A stretch of 64,000 nt of DNA from Ornithinimicrobium humiphilum. Its GTDB lineage: Bacteria > Actinomycetota > Actinomycetes > Actinomycetales > Dermatophilaceae. Of the stretch, positions 1 through 11,158 are shown piece after piece. The DNA lies in assembly GCF_006716885.1 (NCBI RefSeq), contig NZ_VFPU01000001.1:2480001-2544000 (forward strand). Reading direction: 5' to 3'. The position numbers and the translations under genes were made by a program. Within the stretch, counting starts at the first letter, position 1; each line of letters opens with the position of its first letter. The notes under the pieces are model-generated. The model saw only the letters and a program-made list of their open reading frames with translations, did no database searches and was not told where the DNA came from.

Positions 1-28
1 CTCCCCCGGCCGGACGACGGCGGCGGAT

Positions 29-58
29 GGTATGACGTGCCGCCGGGCACGTCATACC
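29..58 (-). terminator. Hairpin downstream of the mutase gene
   Basis: Perfect 13-bp inverted repeat (arms 29-41 and 46-58) with a 4-nt loop, starting 9 bases beyond the mutase stop codon. It has no T-tract. It is probably an RNA 3'-end structure or a weak terminator for the leftward gene, though it could also serve whatever lies to the left of the window. Confidence 0.5.
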
Positions 59-66
59 CTCCGGCG

Positions 67-1650
<1,584 letters not shown>

Positions 1651-1659
1651 GGGGGCAGC

Positions 1660-2814
1660 CTACTGCGGCGCCGGCGAGCCCCCTCGACCGCTCCGGCCCG
1701 CCGCGGCCGTCGCCTCCACGGCGTCGGCCACGAGGGTGGGCCCGGCGTAGACGAGTCCGGTGTAGAGCTGCACGAGGCTGGCACCGGCGTCGATCAGCGC
1801 GCGGGCGTCGTCACCCGTCATGACCCCGCCCACGCCGATGACGGGCAGCGAGGTGCGGGAGGCCACGTGGGACACGACCTCGCGGGCGCGCAGCGTCAGC
1901 GGTGCGCCCGACAGGCCCCCGGCCTCCGCCTCGGCCCTCGTGCGCTCGCGGGGGTCGACGCCCTCGCGCGACAGCGTGGTGTTGGTCGCGATGACCCCGC
2001 TCGCGCCGGCGGCGATCGCCACCTCCAGGGCCTCGTCGAGGGCGCTGTCGGTGAGGTCGGGCGCGAGCTTGACCAGGACCGGGGTGCCGCCCGCAGCCCC
2101 GATCACGGCGGTGAGCAGCTCGGACAGCGGCCCGGCGTCCTGCAGCGAGCGCAGGCCGGGGGTGTTGGGGCTGGAGACGTTGACCGCGAGGTAGTCCGCC
2201 AGGCCCTCCAGCGCCGCCACCGACGTCAGGTAGTCGCCGACCGCCTCCTCGACGGGCGTGACCTTGCTCTTGCCGATGCTCACGCCGACCGGGATCGACA
2301 CCAGGCCGGCCTCGCGCGCGGCGCGGAGGCGGCGGGCCAGGGCGTGCACGCCCTGGTTGTTGAAGCCCATCCGGTTGACGACGGCGCGGGTGTGGGGCAG
2401 CCGGAAGAGCCGGGGCCGCGGGTTGCCGGGCTGGGCCAGCGCGGTGACGGTGCCGAGCTCGACGTGCCCGAAGCCGAGCGCGCCCCACGTCGCCACCCCG
2501 CGACCGTCCTTGTCCATGCCGGCCGCCAGACCGATGCGGTGCGGGAAGCGCAGCCCGAGCAGCTCGACCCCGGCGTCCTCCCCCACGACCGGTCCCACGG
2601 CATACCCGCCCGCGGCGGCGAGCACGCGACCCGGCCAGGCGGCGCCGAGCAGCTGGGCGGCGACGACGGTGCCGTGGTGGGCGGTCTCGGCGTCGGTGCG
2701 CCCGAGCAGGGGCCGGACCGCGCCGGAGTAGGCCGTGCTCGCAGCGGCACGGGCGGCCCGCCGCACCCGGGCGGCGGGGTTCGTCGAGGTCAGCGGGTCG
2801 GACGACGGGGCCAT
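1660..2814 (-). CDS. pyrD: Dihydroorotate dehydrogenase (quinone), class 2
   Basis: 384 aa. Oxidises dihydroorotate to orotate in pyrimidine synthesis, passing electrons to membrane quinone. It has an N-terminal helical extension (about residues 1-65) typical of class 2, then the FMN barrel. Visible motifs are [20 protein letters not shown] with the class-2 catalytic Ser, KLAPD, ATNTT and GGLSGAPL. I chose the ATG at 2814; the frame stays open far upstream, but that part is the shadow of manC. The gene ends 9 bases before the mutase start, so the two are probably co-transcribed. It is divergent from manC across a 24-bp gap. Confidence 0.95.
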   Translation of the reverse strand: MAPSSDPLTSTNPAARVRRAARAAASTAYSGAVRPLLGRTDAETAHHGTVVAAQLLGAAWPGRVLAAAGGYAVGPVVGEDAGVELLGLRFPHRIGLAAGMDKDGRGVATWGALGFGHVELGTVTALAQPGNPRPRLFRLPHTRAVVNRMGFNNQGVHALARRLRAAREAGLVSIPVGVSIGKSKVTPVEEAVGDYLTSVAALEGLADYLAVNVSSPNTPGLRSLQDAGPLSELLTAVIGAAGGTPVLVKLAPDLTDSALDEALEVAIAAGASGVIATNTTLSREGVDPRERTRAEAEAGGLSGAPLTLRAREVVSHVASRTSLPVIGVGGVMTGDDARALIDAGASLVQLYTGLVYAGPTLVADAVEATAAAGRSGRGGSPAPQ

Positions 2815-2825
2815 GCCGCCAACCC

Positions 2826-2831
2826 TAGACT
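2826..2831 (+). promoter_or_regulatory. -10 element (TAGACT) of leaderless manC
   Basis: TAGACT lies 7 nt before the manC GTG in a 24-bp divergent spacer that leaves no room for a 5' UTR. This is the actinobacterial leaderless-mRNA arrangement. No convincing -35 box is seen. Confidence 0.6.
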
Positions 2832-2838
2832 GGGCCGC

Positions 2839-3951
2839 GTGGCACTGACCGGACCGGACCCGAGCGACCTGGACGGCTTCACCGCCGTGGTCCCGGCCGG
2901 TGGTGCCGGGACACGGTTGTGGCCGCTCTCCCGCGCGTCCTCCCCCAAGTTCCTGCACGACCTCGCCGGCACCGGCCGCTCGATGCTGCAGGCGACGGTC
3001 GACCGGCTGCGCCCCCTGGCCGGTGAGCGGGTGATGGTCGTCACCGGGGTGCGCCACGCCACCGCCGTGCGCGAGCAGCTGCCCGACCTGCTCCCGGAGA
3101 ACCTGCTCCTCGAGCCCGCGCCCCGCGACTCCATGCCGGCCATCGGTCTGGCCGCCGCGGTGCTGGAGCGGCGCGACCCCGACGCGGTGCTCGGCTCCTT
3201 CGCGGCCGACCACGTCGTCGGCGACCTCGACGTCTTCGCCGACCGCGTGCGGCAGGCGGTCGCGGTCGCCCGCACCGGTTCGCTCGTGACGCTCGGGATC
3301 ACCCCGACCTATCCCGCGACCGGCTTCGGCTACATCCGCGTCGGCGACGCGCGCACGGTCCCCGGCGCCCCCGACGCCCACCACGTCGAGGCCTTCGTCG
3401 AGAAGCCCGACGAGGCGACCGCCCGCGGCTATCTCGAGGGGGGCAGCCACCTGTGGAACGCCGGCATCTTCGTGGTCCGCGCCTCGGTTCTGCTCGAGCT
3501 GCTCGAGGCCTCCGACCCCCGGATGGTCGATGAGCTGCGCCAGATCGCGGCGCATCCCACCTCGCTGGCCGAGCGCTGGCCCGCGCTGCGCCGCATCTCG
3601 ATCGACCACGCCGTCGCCGAGCCGGCGGCCCGGGCCGGCCGGGTCGCCGTCGTGCCGGCGCCCTTCGCCTGGGACGACGTGGGCGACTTCGCGGCGCTCG
3701 CCACGATCCTCGCCGAGACCGGCGACCCGGGTGCGCTGACGGTCCTGGGTGACCGGCACCTCGTCGTCAACGAGGGGTCCACCGGGATCGTGGCCGCGCA
3801 CGGAGGCCGGACCGTCGTCACCCTGGGCGTGCCCGACGTGGTCGTGGTCGACACCCCGGACGCGCTCCTGGTCACCACCCGTGAGCACTGCCAGGACGTC
3901 AAGGGCGTCGTGGCCACGCTCCAGAGGCTGGGACGGGAGGACCTGACCTGA
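2839..3951 (+). CDS. manC: Mannose-1-phosphate guanylyltransferase
   Basis: 370 aa. Makes GDP-mannose from mannose-1-phosphate and GTP for mannosylated phosphoinositides, glycans or glycoproteins. The nucleotidyltransferase signature [15 protein letters not shown] is at about residues 16-30, followed by the [10 protein letters not shown] metal/nucleotide region, FVEKP (about 186-190) and LWNAGIF. The length fits the monofunctional form: the C-terminal phosphomannose-isomerase cupin of bifunctional enzymes is missing. The GTG start at 2839 is set by the -10 box just upstream; a much longer open frame from position 37 is a shadow. It is followed by a glycosyltransferase that may use its product. 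Confidence 0.93.
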   Translation: MALTGPDPSDLDGFTAVVPAGGAGTRLWPLSRASSPKFLHDLAGTGRSMLQATVDRLRPLAGERVMVVTGVRHATAVREQLPDLLPENLLLEPAPRDSMPAIGLAAAVLERRDPDAVLGSFAADHVVGDLDVFADRVRQAVAVARTGSLVTLGITPTYPATGFGYIRVGDARTVPGAPDAHHVEAFVEKPDEATARGYLEGGSHLWNAGIFVVRASVLLELLEASDPRMVDELRQIAAHPTSLAERWPALRRISIDHAVAEPAARAGRVAVVPAPFAWDDVGDFAALATILAETGDPGALTVLGDRHLVVNEGSTGIVAAHGGRTVVTLGVPDVVVVDTPDALLVTTREHCQDVKGVVATLQRLGREDLT

Positions 3952-4100
3952 CGGCCCGCCAGCCGTCCAGCACCTCCCCCGCGCGGTCGGCCCGGGAGGT
4001 GGGCCGCCGTCTGCGCGACGGTCTCGGTCACCCGTTGGCCGGGCGGCGCGCCCCCGGGACCGGCACGACGGCGACGAGCGCGGGCGGTCGTCCCGAGCGG

Positions 4101-5255
4101 GTGCGCGTGGCCATCGTCACCGAGTCGTTCCTGCCGGCGCTCAACGGCGTGACGACCAGCGTCTGCAAGGTGCTGGAGAACCTGCGGGCCCGTGGTCACG
4201 ACGCCCTGGTCGTCGCTCCCGGCACCAGCCCGTGGAGCCCGACCGCCACCCCCGAGCGCTACGCCGGCTTCCCCGTCCACACCGTGACCAGCGTCCCCGT
4301 GCGCCAGTTCCGGGTGGGCCTGCCGTCCTACGAGCTCGAGACGGTCCTGCACCGCTTCCGTCCCGACGTGATGCACGTGGCGTCGCCCTTCGTGCTGGGG
4401 GTGCGCGGGCTGACCGCCGCCCGGGCCCTCGACATCCCGTCGGTGGCCATCTACCAGACCGACATGCCCTCCTACATCCGGCAGCACTCGGGGCCGGCGG
4501 GCAACCTCACCGCCCGGGCGGCCTGGCGCTGGATCCGCCGCATCCACCAGCAGGCCGACCTCACGCTGGCGCCGAGCACCTCGGCCCTGGAGGACCTGCG
4601 CGCCCACGACGTGGCGCGGGTCGCGCTGTGGGGCCGCGGGGTGGACGCCGACCTCTTCCACCCCGACCACCGCACCGACCCGGAGACCGAGGCGCTGCGC
4701 CGGAGCCTGGCACCGAACGGCGAGGTGCTGCTCGGCTACGTCGGACGGCTGGCCCCGGAGAAGGAGCTGCACCGCCTCGCCGAGATCGCCCGCCTGCCGG
4801 GCGCCCGGCTCGTGCTGGTCGGCGAGGGCCCCAGCCGCGAGCAGCTGGAGGCATCGCTCCCGGGCGCCGCCTTCCTCGGCCGGCGCGAGGGGCTCGACCT
4901 GGCCCGGGCCTACGGCGCCTTCGACCTCTTCGTGCACACCGGCACCCGCGAGACCTTCGGGCAGACCCTGCAGGAGGCCGCGGCGGCGGGCCTGCCGGTG
5001 GTGGCCCCGGCCCGTGGCGGCCCCCTCGACCTCGTCGACGTCGGGGTGACCGGCGACCTCTTCGACCCGGACCGCCCGGGCGACCTGGCCGCCACGGTCG
5101 CCCCGCTCGCGGCCCGGGAGGCGGGCGACCGCCGCAGGGCGATGGGCCAGGAGGCGCGGCGCCGGGTCGTGGAGCGGTCCTGGCCCGCGCTCGTGGACCA
5201 GCTGCTCGACCACTACGTCACGGCGATGGGCGGCGCCACGGTCTCGGTGGCCTGA
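4101..5255 (+). CDS. GT4-family glycosyltransferase (mannosyltransferase-like)
   Basis: About 384 aa, GT-B fold. The N-terminus [17 protein letters not shown] is the usual family start, so I prefer the GTG at 4101; an in-frame GTG at 3999 would add 34 low-complexity residues. The donor-site signature is [11 protein letters not shown], and the EX7E loop is ETFGQTLQE followed by [10 protein letters not shown]. Overall it resembles actinobacterial MgtA/PimB-like alpha-mannosyltransferases, which use GDP-mannose on glycolipid acceptors on the cytoplasmic face. Its position directly after manC supports a mannose role. The acceptor cannot be told from sequence. It is convergent with the 2H phosphoesterase, 10 bases apart. 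Confidence 0.85.
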   Translation: MRVAIVTESFLPALNGVTTSVCKVLENLRARGHDALVVAPGTSPWSPTATPERYAGFPVHTVTSVPVRQFRVGLPSYELETVLHRFRPDVMHVASPFVLGVRGLTAARALDIPSVAIYQTDMPSYIRQHSGPAGNLTARAAWRWIRRIHQQADLTLAPSTSALEDLRAHDVARVALWGRGVDADLFHPDHRTDPETEALRRSLAPNGEVLLGYVGRLAPEKELHRLAEIARLPGARLVLVGEGPSREQLEASLPGAAFLGRREGLDLARAYGAFDLFVHTGTRETFGQTLQEAAAAGLPVVAPARGGPLDLVDVGVTGDLFDPDRPGDLAATVAPLAAREAGDRRRAMGQEARRRVVERSWPALVDQLLDHYVTAMGGATVSVA

Positions 5256-5265
5256 CGGCCTCCGC

Positions 5266-5829
5266 TCAGCCCTCCAGCGCGAACTCCGCCTCCACGCGCC
5301 AGACCCCGTCGCCGGAGTGCAGGTAGAGGCGGAAGGCGTCGGCCGTGAAGGCGCAGCTGAACGCCTCGAGGTCGGAGAAGGCGCGCTCCAGGACCGGCTC
5401 CGGCCGGTCGTGGGCGATCGTCACGTGCGGGTGGTAGGGGAACTCCAGGGCCCGGTCGACCGGACCACTGCGGACGGCGCGCTCGAGCCGCTCGCAGCTG
5501 GACACGCCCTGCGCGACCTGGACGTAGACCACGTCCGAGACCGGGCGGAAGGTGCCGGTGCCGCGCAGCAGCACCTCGAAGGCGGCATGGCCGGCCGCCA
5601 CCCGGGCCAGGTGCTGGCGCAGCGGGTCCACCTGCTCGGGGGCCACCGGCGTCGGCGGCATGAGGGTGATGTGGGTGGGGATGTGCTGGGCCCGGTCCTC
5701 GCCGTAGGCCACCCGCAGCTGCTGGAGATAGCTCCCCCACGGCTCGGGGACCGGCAGGGCCACCCCGACCACGGGCGAGGTCGTCGGGTCGGGCTGGTCG
5801 GCCTGGCCAGGGCTGGTCACGCTCGTCAC
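5266..5829 (-). CDS. 2'-5' RNA ligase / 2H phosphoesterase family protein
   Basis: 187 aa. Shows the two H-x-(T)-h motifs that define 2H phosphoesterases: HITL (about residue 53) and HVTI (about residue 135). These form the catalytic pair that acts on 2',3'-cyclic or 2'-5' phosphodiesters. The first about 20 residues are polar and unconserved. Actual substrate is unknown for most bacterial members. It stands alone between a convergent glycosyltransferase gene and the LysM gene. Confidence 0.85.
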   Translation of the reverse strand: MTSVTSPGQADQPDPTTSPVVGVALPVPEPWGSYLQQLRVAYGEDRAQHIPTHITLMPPTPVAPEQVDPLRQHLARVAAGHAAFEVLLRGTGTFRPVSDVVYVQVAQGVSSCERLERAVRSGPVDRALEFPYHPHVTIAHDRPEPVLERAFSDLEAFSCAFTADAFRLYLHSGDGVWRVEAEFALEG

Positions 5830-5867
5830 CCTACCTGCCGTCCGGAGAGGCCGGCGGATCCCGCCGG

Positions 5868-6260
5868 TCAGTCGCGGGGCAGCCGCAGGACCTGGCCGGG
5901 GTAGATCAGGTCGGGGTTGTCGATGCCGTTGGCCTCGGCCAGCCGGTCGCGGTCGACGCCGTGGCGCTCGGCGACGGCGGCGAGGGTGTCGCCGCGGACC
6001 ACCGTGTGGGTGCCGGCGTCGTCGCTCGCGGGGCCGGGGCCCGCCTCGCGGCCGGCCGACTCCTCGACGGCGGCCTGCGCGACGTCTCCCGCGACGGGGC
6101 CCGTGGTCCCCGCGGGAGTCGGGCCCCCCGCGGCGGCCTCTGCGGGGGCCCGCTCGACCGACGCCCTCGGGGCCTGCTCGGCGCCGCTCTCCTGCTCGCG
6201 CTCCCGGCGCGCGCGGTCGGCCCCGGTCAGCGCGTCCTTGACCCTGTCGAAGAACCCCAC
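5868..6260 (-). CDS. LysM domain protein
   Basis: 130 aa. A short amphipathic start (GFFDRVKDALTG) is followed by a charged and then Ala/Pro/Gly-rich linker, and by one LysM peptidoglycan-binding domain at about residues 84-129 (TVVRGDTLAAVAERHG ... IYPGQVLRL). No signal peptide or membrane segment is visible, so how it would meet the wall is unclear; related proteins are cytosolic YgaU/BON-LysM-like. I chose the GTG at 6260 because GGAAGGGAG lies 7 nt upstream. An ATG at 6281 is in frame but upstream of that site. Confidence 0.8.
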   Translation of the reverse strand: MGFFDRVKDALTGADRARREREQESGAEQAPRASVERAPAEAAAGGPTPAGTTGPVAGDVAQAAVEESAGREAGPGPASDDAGTHTVVRGDTLAAVAERHGVDRDRLAEANGIDNPDLIYPGQVLRLPRD

Positions 6261-6411
6261 GCCGATGCTCCCTTCCTCCACGACCCGGCGCGCTCGCGCC
6301 CGCGCGGGCGCACGCCCGGCCGGTCGCCGGTCACGTTAGTCGGCGCCGGGGTGACGTGCCACTCCCCCGGCCCCGGAGGGCGGACCGGCTCGGGAGCACG
6401 GTCCCGGCGGT

Positions 6412-6427
6412 GCTAGCGTCGGCTAGC
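6412..6427. repeat. GCTAGC pair in the mdh promoter region
   Basis: Two self-complementary GCTAGC hexamers separated by 4 bases, about 70 bases before mdh. The segment also contains TAGCGT, a possible -10 element. It may be an operator or a chance palindrome. Confidence 0.3.
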
Positions 6428-6495
6428 AGAACCGGGGCTGTCGCGTGCTCCGGGACGCACCCGATCCACCCGTCCCCGAACGAAGGGCACCGCAC

Positions 6496-7485
6496 ATGAG
6501 CACTCCCGTCAAGGTGGCCGTCACCGGCGCCGCCGGTCAGATCGGCTACAGCCTCCTCTTCCGGATCGCCTCCGGCGAGCTGCTGGGCAAGGACACCCCG
6601 GTCGAGCTGCGGCTGCTGGAGATCACGCCGGCGCTCAAGGCGCTCGAGGGCGTCGTCATGGAGCTGGACGACTGCGCCTTCCCCGCGCTGGCCGGCGTCG
6701 AGATCGGCGACGACCCCAACGTCATCTTCGACGGTGCCAACGTCGCGCTGCTCGTGGGCGCCCGCCCGCGCACCAAGGGCATGGAGCGGGGCGACCTGCT
6801 CGAGGCCAACGGTGCGATCTTCACCGCCCAGGGCCGGGCCCTCAACGACCACGCGGCCGACGACATCCGCATCACGGTGACCGGCAACCCGGCCAACACC
6901 AACGCGCTCATCGCGATGAGCAACGCCCCCGACATCCCGACGGAGCGCTTCTCCGCGCTGACCCGCCTGGACCACAACCGGGCCATTGCCCAGCTCGCGG
7001 CCAAGGTCGGCGCGCCCGTCACCGACATCCGTCACATGACCATCTGGGGCAACCACTCCGCCACCCAGTACCCCGACCTCTTCCACGCCGAGGTCGGCGG
7101 CCGCAACGCCGCCGAGGTCGTGGGCGACCAGGACTGGTTGGAGAACACCTTCATCCCGACCGTCGCCAAGCGCGGCGCCGCGATCATCGAGGCCCGCGGG
7201 TCCTCCTCCGCCGCCTCCGCGGCCTCCGCCACCATCGACCACACCCGCGACTGGCTGCTCGGCTCCGCCGAGGGCGACTGGGTGTCGATGGCGGTCCGCT
7301 CGGACGGCTCCTACGGCGTCGCCGAGGGCCTCATCAGCTCCTTCCCGGTGACCACCTCCGGCGGCAGCTACGAGATCGTCCAGGGCCTGGAGATCGACGA
7401 CTTCTCCCGCGGCAAGATCGACGCCTCGGTGGCCGAGCTCGCCGAGGAGCGCGAGGCCGTCACCTCGCTCGGCCTCATCGGCTGA
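6496..7485 (+). CDS. mdh: Malate dehydrogenase
   Basis: 329 aa, the usual length for the cytosolic-type MDH of actinobacteria. Interconverts malate and oxaloacetate with NAD in the TCA cycle. The NAD-binding [15 protein letters not shown] motif is near residue 10, substrate Arg lies in [14 protein letters not shown] (about 92-105), NPANTNA is near residue 133, and the catalytic His is in [12 protein letters not shown] (about 181-192). It is monocistronic, with a strong terminator 19 bases after the stop. Confidence 0.97.
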   Translation: MSTPVKVAVTGAAGQIGYSLLFRIASGELLGKDTPVELRLLEITPALKALEGVVMELDDCAFPALAGVEIGDDPNVIFDGANVALLVGARPRTKGMERGDLLEANGAIFTAQGRALNDHAADDIRITVTGNPANTNALIAMSNAPDIPTERFSALTRLDHNRAIAQLAAKVGAPVTDIRHMTIWGNHSATQYPDLFHAEVGGRNAAEVVGDQDWLENTFIPTVAKRGAAIIEARGSSSAASAASATIDHTRDWLLGSAEGDWVSMAVRSDGSYGVAEGLISSFPVTTSGGSYEIVQGLEIDDFSRGKIDASVAELAEEREAVTSLGLIG

Positions 7486-7503
7486 CACCGGCACCCGCTG
7501 GTC

Positions 7504-7539
7504 GGACGGGCCCCCTCCCGCTCGGGAGGGGGCCCGTCC
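7504..7539. terminator. Strong terminator between mdh and DUF3017/folD
   Basis: Perfect 16-bp G+C-rich stem (7504-7519 with 7524-7539) and a GCTC loop. It lies just after mdh and before the convergent DUF3017 gene, so it can serve both strands. Confidence 0.85.
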
Positions 7540-7604
7540 TGCGTCCAGGCGTATGCCGTGCCGCAGGGAGCGGCGACGTGCCGGGCGCCGCTCGGTGGGG
7601 GCGG

Positions 7605-7946
7605 TCAGCCCAGACGCAGCGTCGAGGCGAGCACGGCCACGGCCGCGCCCAGCAGCGCCATCGCGGTCACGTCGACCCAGCGCCCGCGGACGGCGAGGCC
7701 GCCGGCCCGCGCGTCCGGCAGCACCGCCCGCAGCAGCGCCAGCACGCCCATGGTCGCGCCGACGGCATAGCCGTAGAGGCGGAGGTTCTCGGTGACCAGC
7801 AGCACGCCGGCGACCGCCAGGCCGATCACGCCGACCCACCAGACGCCGAGCGGCTGCCGCGGCGCGGCGGCCCGGCGCTCGGCCTCCGGGTCGTCGTCGA
7901 GGGGGCCGTGCTCGGACCCCGGGAGCACGTCGCCGTCGTCGGTCAC
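7605..7946 (-). CDS. DUF3017 membrane protein
   Basis: 113 aa. The first about 30 residues are acidic and cytosolic, then three hydrophobic helices follow: about 34-51, 58-76 and 91-110. It matches the DUF3017 family, recalled as a neighbour of folD in actinobacteria. The GTG start overlaps the folD stop by 4 bases, so translation is coupled. Function is unknown. Confidence 0.8.
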   Translation of the reverse strand: MTDDGDVLPGSEHGPLDDDPEAERRAAAPRQPLGVWWVGVIGLAVAGVLLVTENLRLYGYAVGATMGVLALLRAVLPDARAGGLAVRGRWVDVTAMALLGAAVAVLASTLRLG

Positions 7947-8806
7947 GCCGGTGCGACCGTCACCCCGGCGGCCCGCTCGGCGGCCTCCACGACGTTGGTG
8001 AGCAGCATCGCCCGCGTCATCGGTCCGGCGCCGCCCGGGTTGGGCGAGAGCCAGCCGGCGACCTCGGCGACGTCGGGGTGGACGTCACCGGCGATCTTGC
8101 CGTCGCGCCGCGCGACCCCCACGTCGACGACCGCCGCACCGGGCCGGACCATGTCCGGGGTGATGAGGTCGGGGACGCCGGCAGCCGCGACGACGACGTC
8201 GGCCCGCCGCGTGTGGGCGGCCAGGTCGCGGGTGCCGGTGTGGCACAGCGTCACCGTGGCGTTCTCGGAGCGACGGGTCAGGATCAGCCCGAGCGGGCGC
8301 CCCACCGTCAGGCCGCGGCCCACGACGACCACCTCGGCGCCGTCGAGCGGCACGTCGTAGCGGCGGAGCAGCTCCACGACGCCGACCGGGGTGCAGGGCA
8401 GCGGCGCCGGCGTGTTCATCACCAGCGAGCCCAGGTTGACCGGGTGCAGGCCGTCCACGTCCTTGAGCGGGTCGACCCGCGAGAGGATCGCGAACTCGTC
8501 CAGGCCGGTCGGCTGCTGCACGAGGAAGGCGGTGCACGCCGGGTCGGCGTTGAGCCGGTCGACCACGGCCAGCACGTCCTCGAGGGTGCTGCCGGCCGGC
8601 AGGTCCTCGCGCAGGCTGGCGATGCCGATCTCGGCGCAGTCGCGGTGCTTGGCCCCGACGTACCAGCTGCTCGCCGGGTCGTCGCCGACCAGCACCGTGC
8701 CGAGGCCGGGGACGACGCCCCGCTCCGCCAGCACCTGCAGACGGGCCCGCAGCTCGTCCTTGATCGTGGCCAGGACGGCCTTGCCGTCCAGGATCGTCGC
8801 GCTCAT
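7943..8806 (-). CDS. folD: Bifunctional methylenetetrahydrofolate dehydrogenase/cyclohydrolase
   Basis: 287 aa. Converts 5,10-methylene-THF to 10-formyl-THF, the donor used by PurN and PurH encoded next door. The catalytic region [16 protein letters not shown] holds the Tyr and Lys, QQPTGLDE and PLKDVDG are family signatures, and the NADP site is [14 protein letters not shown] (about 159-172; families often have GRSxxVG). The product feeds the two formyl transfers of purine synthesis. A leaderless promoter sits directly upstream. Confidence 0.95.
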   Translation of the reverse strand: MSATILDGKAVLATIKDELRARLQVLAERGVVPGLGTVLVGDDPASSWYVGAKHRDCAEIGIASLREDLPAGSTLEDVLAVVDRLNADPACTAFLVQQPTGLDEFAILSRVDPLKDVDGLHPVNLGSLVMNTPAPLPCTPVGVVELLRRYDVPLDGAEVVVVGRGLTVGRPLGLILTRRSENATVTLCHTGTRDLAAHTRRADVVVAAAGVPDLITPDMVRPGAAVVDVGVARRDGKIAGDVHPDVAEVAGWLSPNPGGAGPMTRAMLLTNVVEAAERAAGVTVAPA

Positions 8807-8813
8807 GTCGTCG

Positions 8814-8819
8814 ACTCTA
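8814..8819 (-). promoter_or_regulatory. -10 element (TAGAGT) of leaderless folD
   Basis: On the minus strand TAGAGT is followed by 7 nt and the folD ATG; purH ends only 9 bases further on. folD can thus be read separately from purH as a leaderless mRNA. Confidence 0.55.
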
Positions 8820-8827
8820 TCGACCGG

Positions 8828-10411
8828 TCAGTGCGCGAAGTGGCGGGTGCCGGTGAAGTACATCGTCACGCCCGCGGCAGCCGCGGCGGCGACGACCTCC
8901 TCGTCCCGGATCGAACCGCCCGGGGCCACGACCGCGCGCACCCCGGCGTCCAGCAGCACCTGCAGGCCGTCGGCGAAGGGGAAGAAGGCGTCGGAGGCGG
9001 CGACCGAGCCCGCGGCCCGCTCCCCCGCCCGGTCGACCGCGAGGTGGCAGGAGTCGACCCGGTTGACCTGCCCCATACCGATGCCGACGCTGGCGCCCTC
9101 GGAGGCCAGCAGGATCGCGTTGGACTTGGTGGCGCGCACGGCCCGCCAGGCGAACTGCAGGTCGGCCAGGGTGGCCTCGTCGGCGGGCTCGCCGGTCACG
9201 AGTCGCCAGCGGGAGGCGTCGTCGCCGCCGTCCACGACCTCGGCCTCGACGGTGTCGAGGACCTGCATGAGCAGGCCGCCGGAGATCGGGCGGATCTCGG
9301 TGCCGGCGCGGGCCGGGGACGCGGCGCGCAGCAGGCGCAGGTTCTTCTTGGTCCGGAGCAGCTCGAGCGCGTCGGCGTCGTAGTCGGGGGCGACGACGAC
9401 CTCGGTGAAGATGTCCTTGAGCTGCTCGGCCATCGCCAGCGTCACGGGGCGGTTGGTCGCGACGATGCCGCCGAAGGCGGACACGGGGTCGCAGGCGTGG
9501 GCCCTGCGGTGGGCCTCGGCGACGTCCGCGCCGACCGCGATGCCGCAGGGGTTGGCGTGCTTGATGATCGCGACGGTCGGCTGGTCGCCGTGGTCGTGCG
9601 CGGCGCGCCGGGCGGCGTCGGCGTCGATGTAGTTGTTGTAGGACATCTCCTTGCCGTTCAGCTGCTCCGCCTGGGCCAGGCCCGGGACCGGCGCGAAGCC
9701 GTCGACGTAGAGGGCGGCCGCCTGGTGCGGGTTCTCGCCGTAGCGCAGCACGGCCTTCTTGTCCCAGGTCGCGCCGACCCAGGCCGGGAAGCCCGTGCCC
9801 TCGCTCGTGTCGCTGACCACGTTGCCCATCCAGGAGGCGACGGCGACGTCGTAGGTGGCCGTGTGCACGAAGGCCTCGGCCGCGAGCCGGCGGCGCGCGT
9901 CGAGCGTGAAGCCCCCGGCCGTCACGGCCTCCACCACCTGCGGGTAGGCCGTGGGGCTGGTGACCACGGCGACGCTGCGGTGGTTCTTGGCGGCGGCGCG
10001 CACCATCGAGGGACCGCCGATGTCGATCTGCTCGACGCACTCGTCCTGGCCCGCGCCCGACATCACGGTGTCGGTGAAGGGGTAGAGGTTGCAGACCACG
10101 AGGTCGAAGGGCTCGACGCCGAGCTCCTCGAGCTGCGCGACGTGGTCGGCGTTGGTGGTGTCGGCCAGGATGCCCGCGTGCACCCGGGGGTGCAGGGTCT
10201 TGACGCGGCCGTCGAGGCACTCGGGGAAGCCGGTCAGCTCCTCGACGCGGGTGACGGGCACGCCGGCGGCCTCGACCCGCGAGGCGGTGGACCCGGTGGA
10301 GACGACGGCGACGCCGGCGGCGTGCAGGGCCGTGACGAGCTCCTCCAGCCCGGTCTTGTCGTAGACGGACACCAGGGCGCGGCGGACGGGGCGGCGGTCG
10401 GGAACGGACAC
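8828..10411 (-). CDS. purH: AICAR transformylase / IMP cyclohydrolase
   Basis: 527 aa. Catalyses the last two steps to IMP. The N-terminal MGS-like cyclohydrolase domain (about 1-200) shows [24 protein letters not shown] and NLYPF. The C-terminal transformylase (about 200-527) shows the IKHANPCG loop with the catalytic Lys-His, [10 protein letters not shown], and ends [12 protein letters not shown]. It lies about 110 bases after purN on the same strand, as in other actinobacteria. Confidence 0.97.
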   Translation of the reverse strand: MSVPDRRPVRRALVSVYDKTGLEELVTALHAAGVAVVSTGSTASRVEAAGVPVTRVEELTGFPECLDGRVKTLHPRVHAGILADTTNADHVAQLEELGVEPFDLVVCNLYPFTDTVMSGAGQDECVEQIDIGGPSMVRAAAKNHRSVAVVTSPTAYPQVVEAVTAGGFTLDARRRLAAEAFVHTATYDVAVASWMGNVVSDTSEGTGFPAWVGATWDKKAVLRYGENPHQAAALYVDGFAPVPGLAQAEQLNGKEMSYNNYIDADAARRAAHDHGDQPTVAIIKHANPCGIAVGADVAEAHRRAHACDPVSAFGGIVATNRPVTLAMAEQLKDIFTEVVVAPDYDADALELLRTKKNLRLLRAASPARAGTEIRPISGGLLMQVLDTVEAEVVDGGDDASRWRLVTGEPADEATLADLQFAWRAVRATKSNAILLASEGASVGIGMGQVNRVDSCHLAVDRAGERAAGSVAASDAFFPFADGLQVLLDAGVRAVVAPGGSIRDEEVVAAAAAAGVTMYFTGTRHFAH

Positions 10412-10518
10412 GGGGGCTCCTCGGAGGTCGGCAGCTCGGGATGGGCACCCAGGCGGGCGATGCCCACGATCGTCACTCCCCGGTGGTGTCCCACCCGCGC
10501 CAGTCGTGTGGGGCCAGT

Positions 10519-11121
10519 CTAGTCGCCCGTCGGGGCCCCGACGTCCCGCCGGCCCAGCAGCCGCGGCAGCTCCTCGACGAGCAGGGCCCGCTCGACGGTC
10601 TTGATGCGTTCGTGGAGGCTCTCCTCGGTGTCCTCCGGCAGCACCTCGACCGCCCGCTGGGCGATGATCGGGCCGGTGTCCACGCCCGCGTCCACCTCGT
10701 GCAGGGTGCAGCCGGTGACCGTGACCCCGTAGGCGAGGGCGTCACGCACCGCGTGGGCGCCCGGAAAGCTGGGCAGCAGCGCCGGGTGGGTGTTGACGAC
10801 CGGAAAGCGGCCCAGGACCTCCGGGCCGAGGATCTTCAGAAAGCCCGCCGAGACGACGAGGGCGGGCCCGTGGGCGGCGATCGCGTCGGCCAGTGCCGCG
10901 TCCCAGGCCGCCCGGTCGGGGTGGGCGCGCAGGGGCACGACGAAGGTCGCGATGCCGCGGGAGCGGGCACGCTCCAGGCCCGCGATGCCGTCGCGGTCCG
11001 CACCGACGGCGACGACCTCGACGGGATAGGCGGGGTCGTCGGTCGCGTCGAGCAGGGCCTGCAGCAGGGTTCCCGATCCGGAGACGAGCACGACGACGGG
11101 CGCGCGGGCGGCGAGGTTCAC
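10519..11121 (-). CDS. purN: Phosphoribosylglycinamide formyltransferase
   Basis: 200 aa. Formylates GAR using 10-formyl-THF. Motifs are [16 protein letters not shown] at the N-terminus, the catalytic Asn-His stretch [12 protein letters not shown] (families usually HPSLLPSF), and the Asp of [13 protein letters not shown]. The start is GTG, with a TAGACT box 7 nt upstream indicating a leaderless mRNA. It is followed by purH, and preceded by the PerM-like gene in the order known from mycobacteria. Confidence 0.95.
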   Translation of the reverse strand: MNLAARAPVVVLVSGSGTLLQALLDATDDPAYPVEVVAVGADRDGIAGLERARSRGIATFVVPLRAHPDRAAWDAALADAIAAHGPALVVSAGFLKILGPEVLGRFPVVNTHPALLPSFPGAHAVRDALAYGVTVTGCTLHEVDAGVDTGPIIAQRAVEVLPEDTEESLHERIKTVERALLVEELPRLLGRRDVGAPTGD

Positions 11122-11128
11122 GCCCGGA

Positions 11129-11134
11129 AGTCTA
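11129..11134 (-). promoter_or_regulatory. -10 element (TAGACT) of leaderless purN
   Basis: Minus-strand TAGACT with a 7-nt gap to the GTG of purN, in a 37-bp gap after the upstream membrane-protein gene. Confidence 0.6.
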
Positions 11135-11158
11135 GGCGTGCAGGGGCACCGGGAGACG

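Noticed and set aside
29..58. Inverted repeat as a mobile-element end.
   Set aside because: No partner repeat or transposase is seen; it directly follows a gene end.
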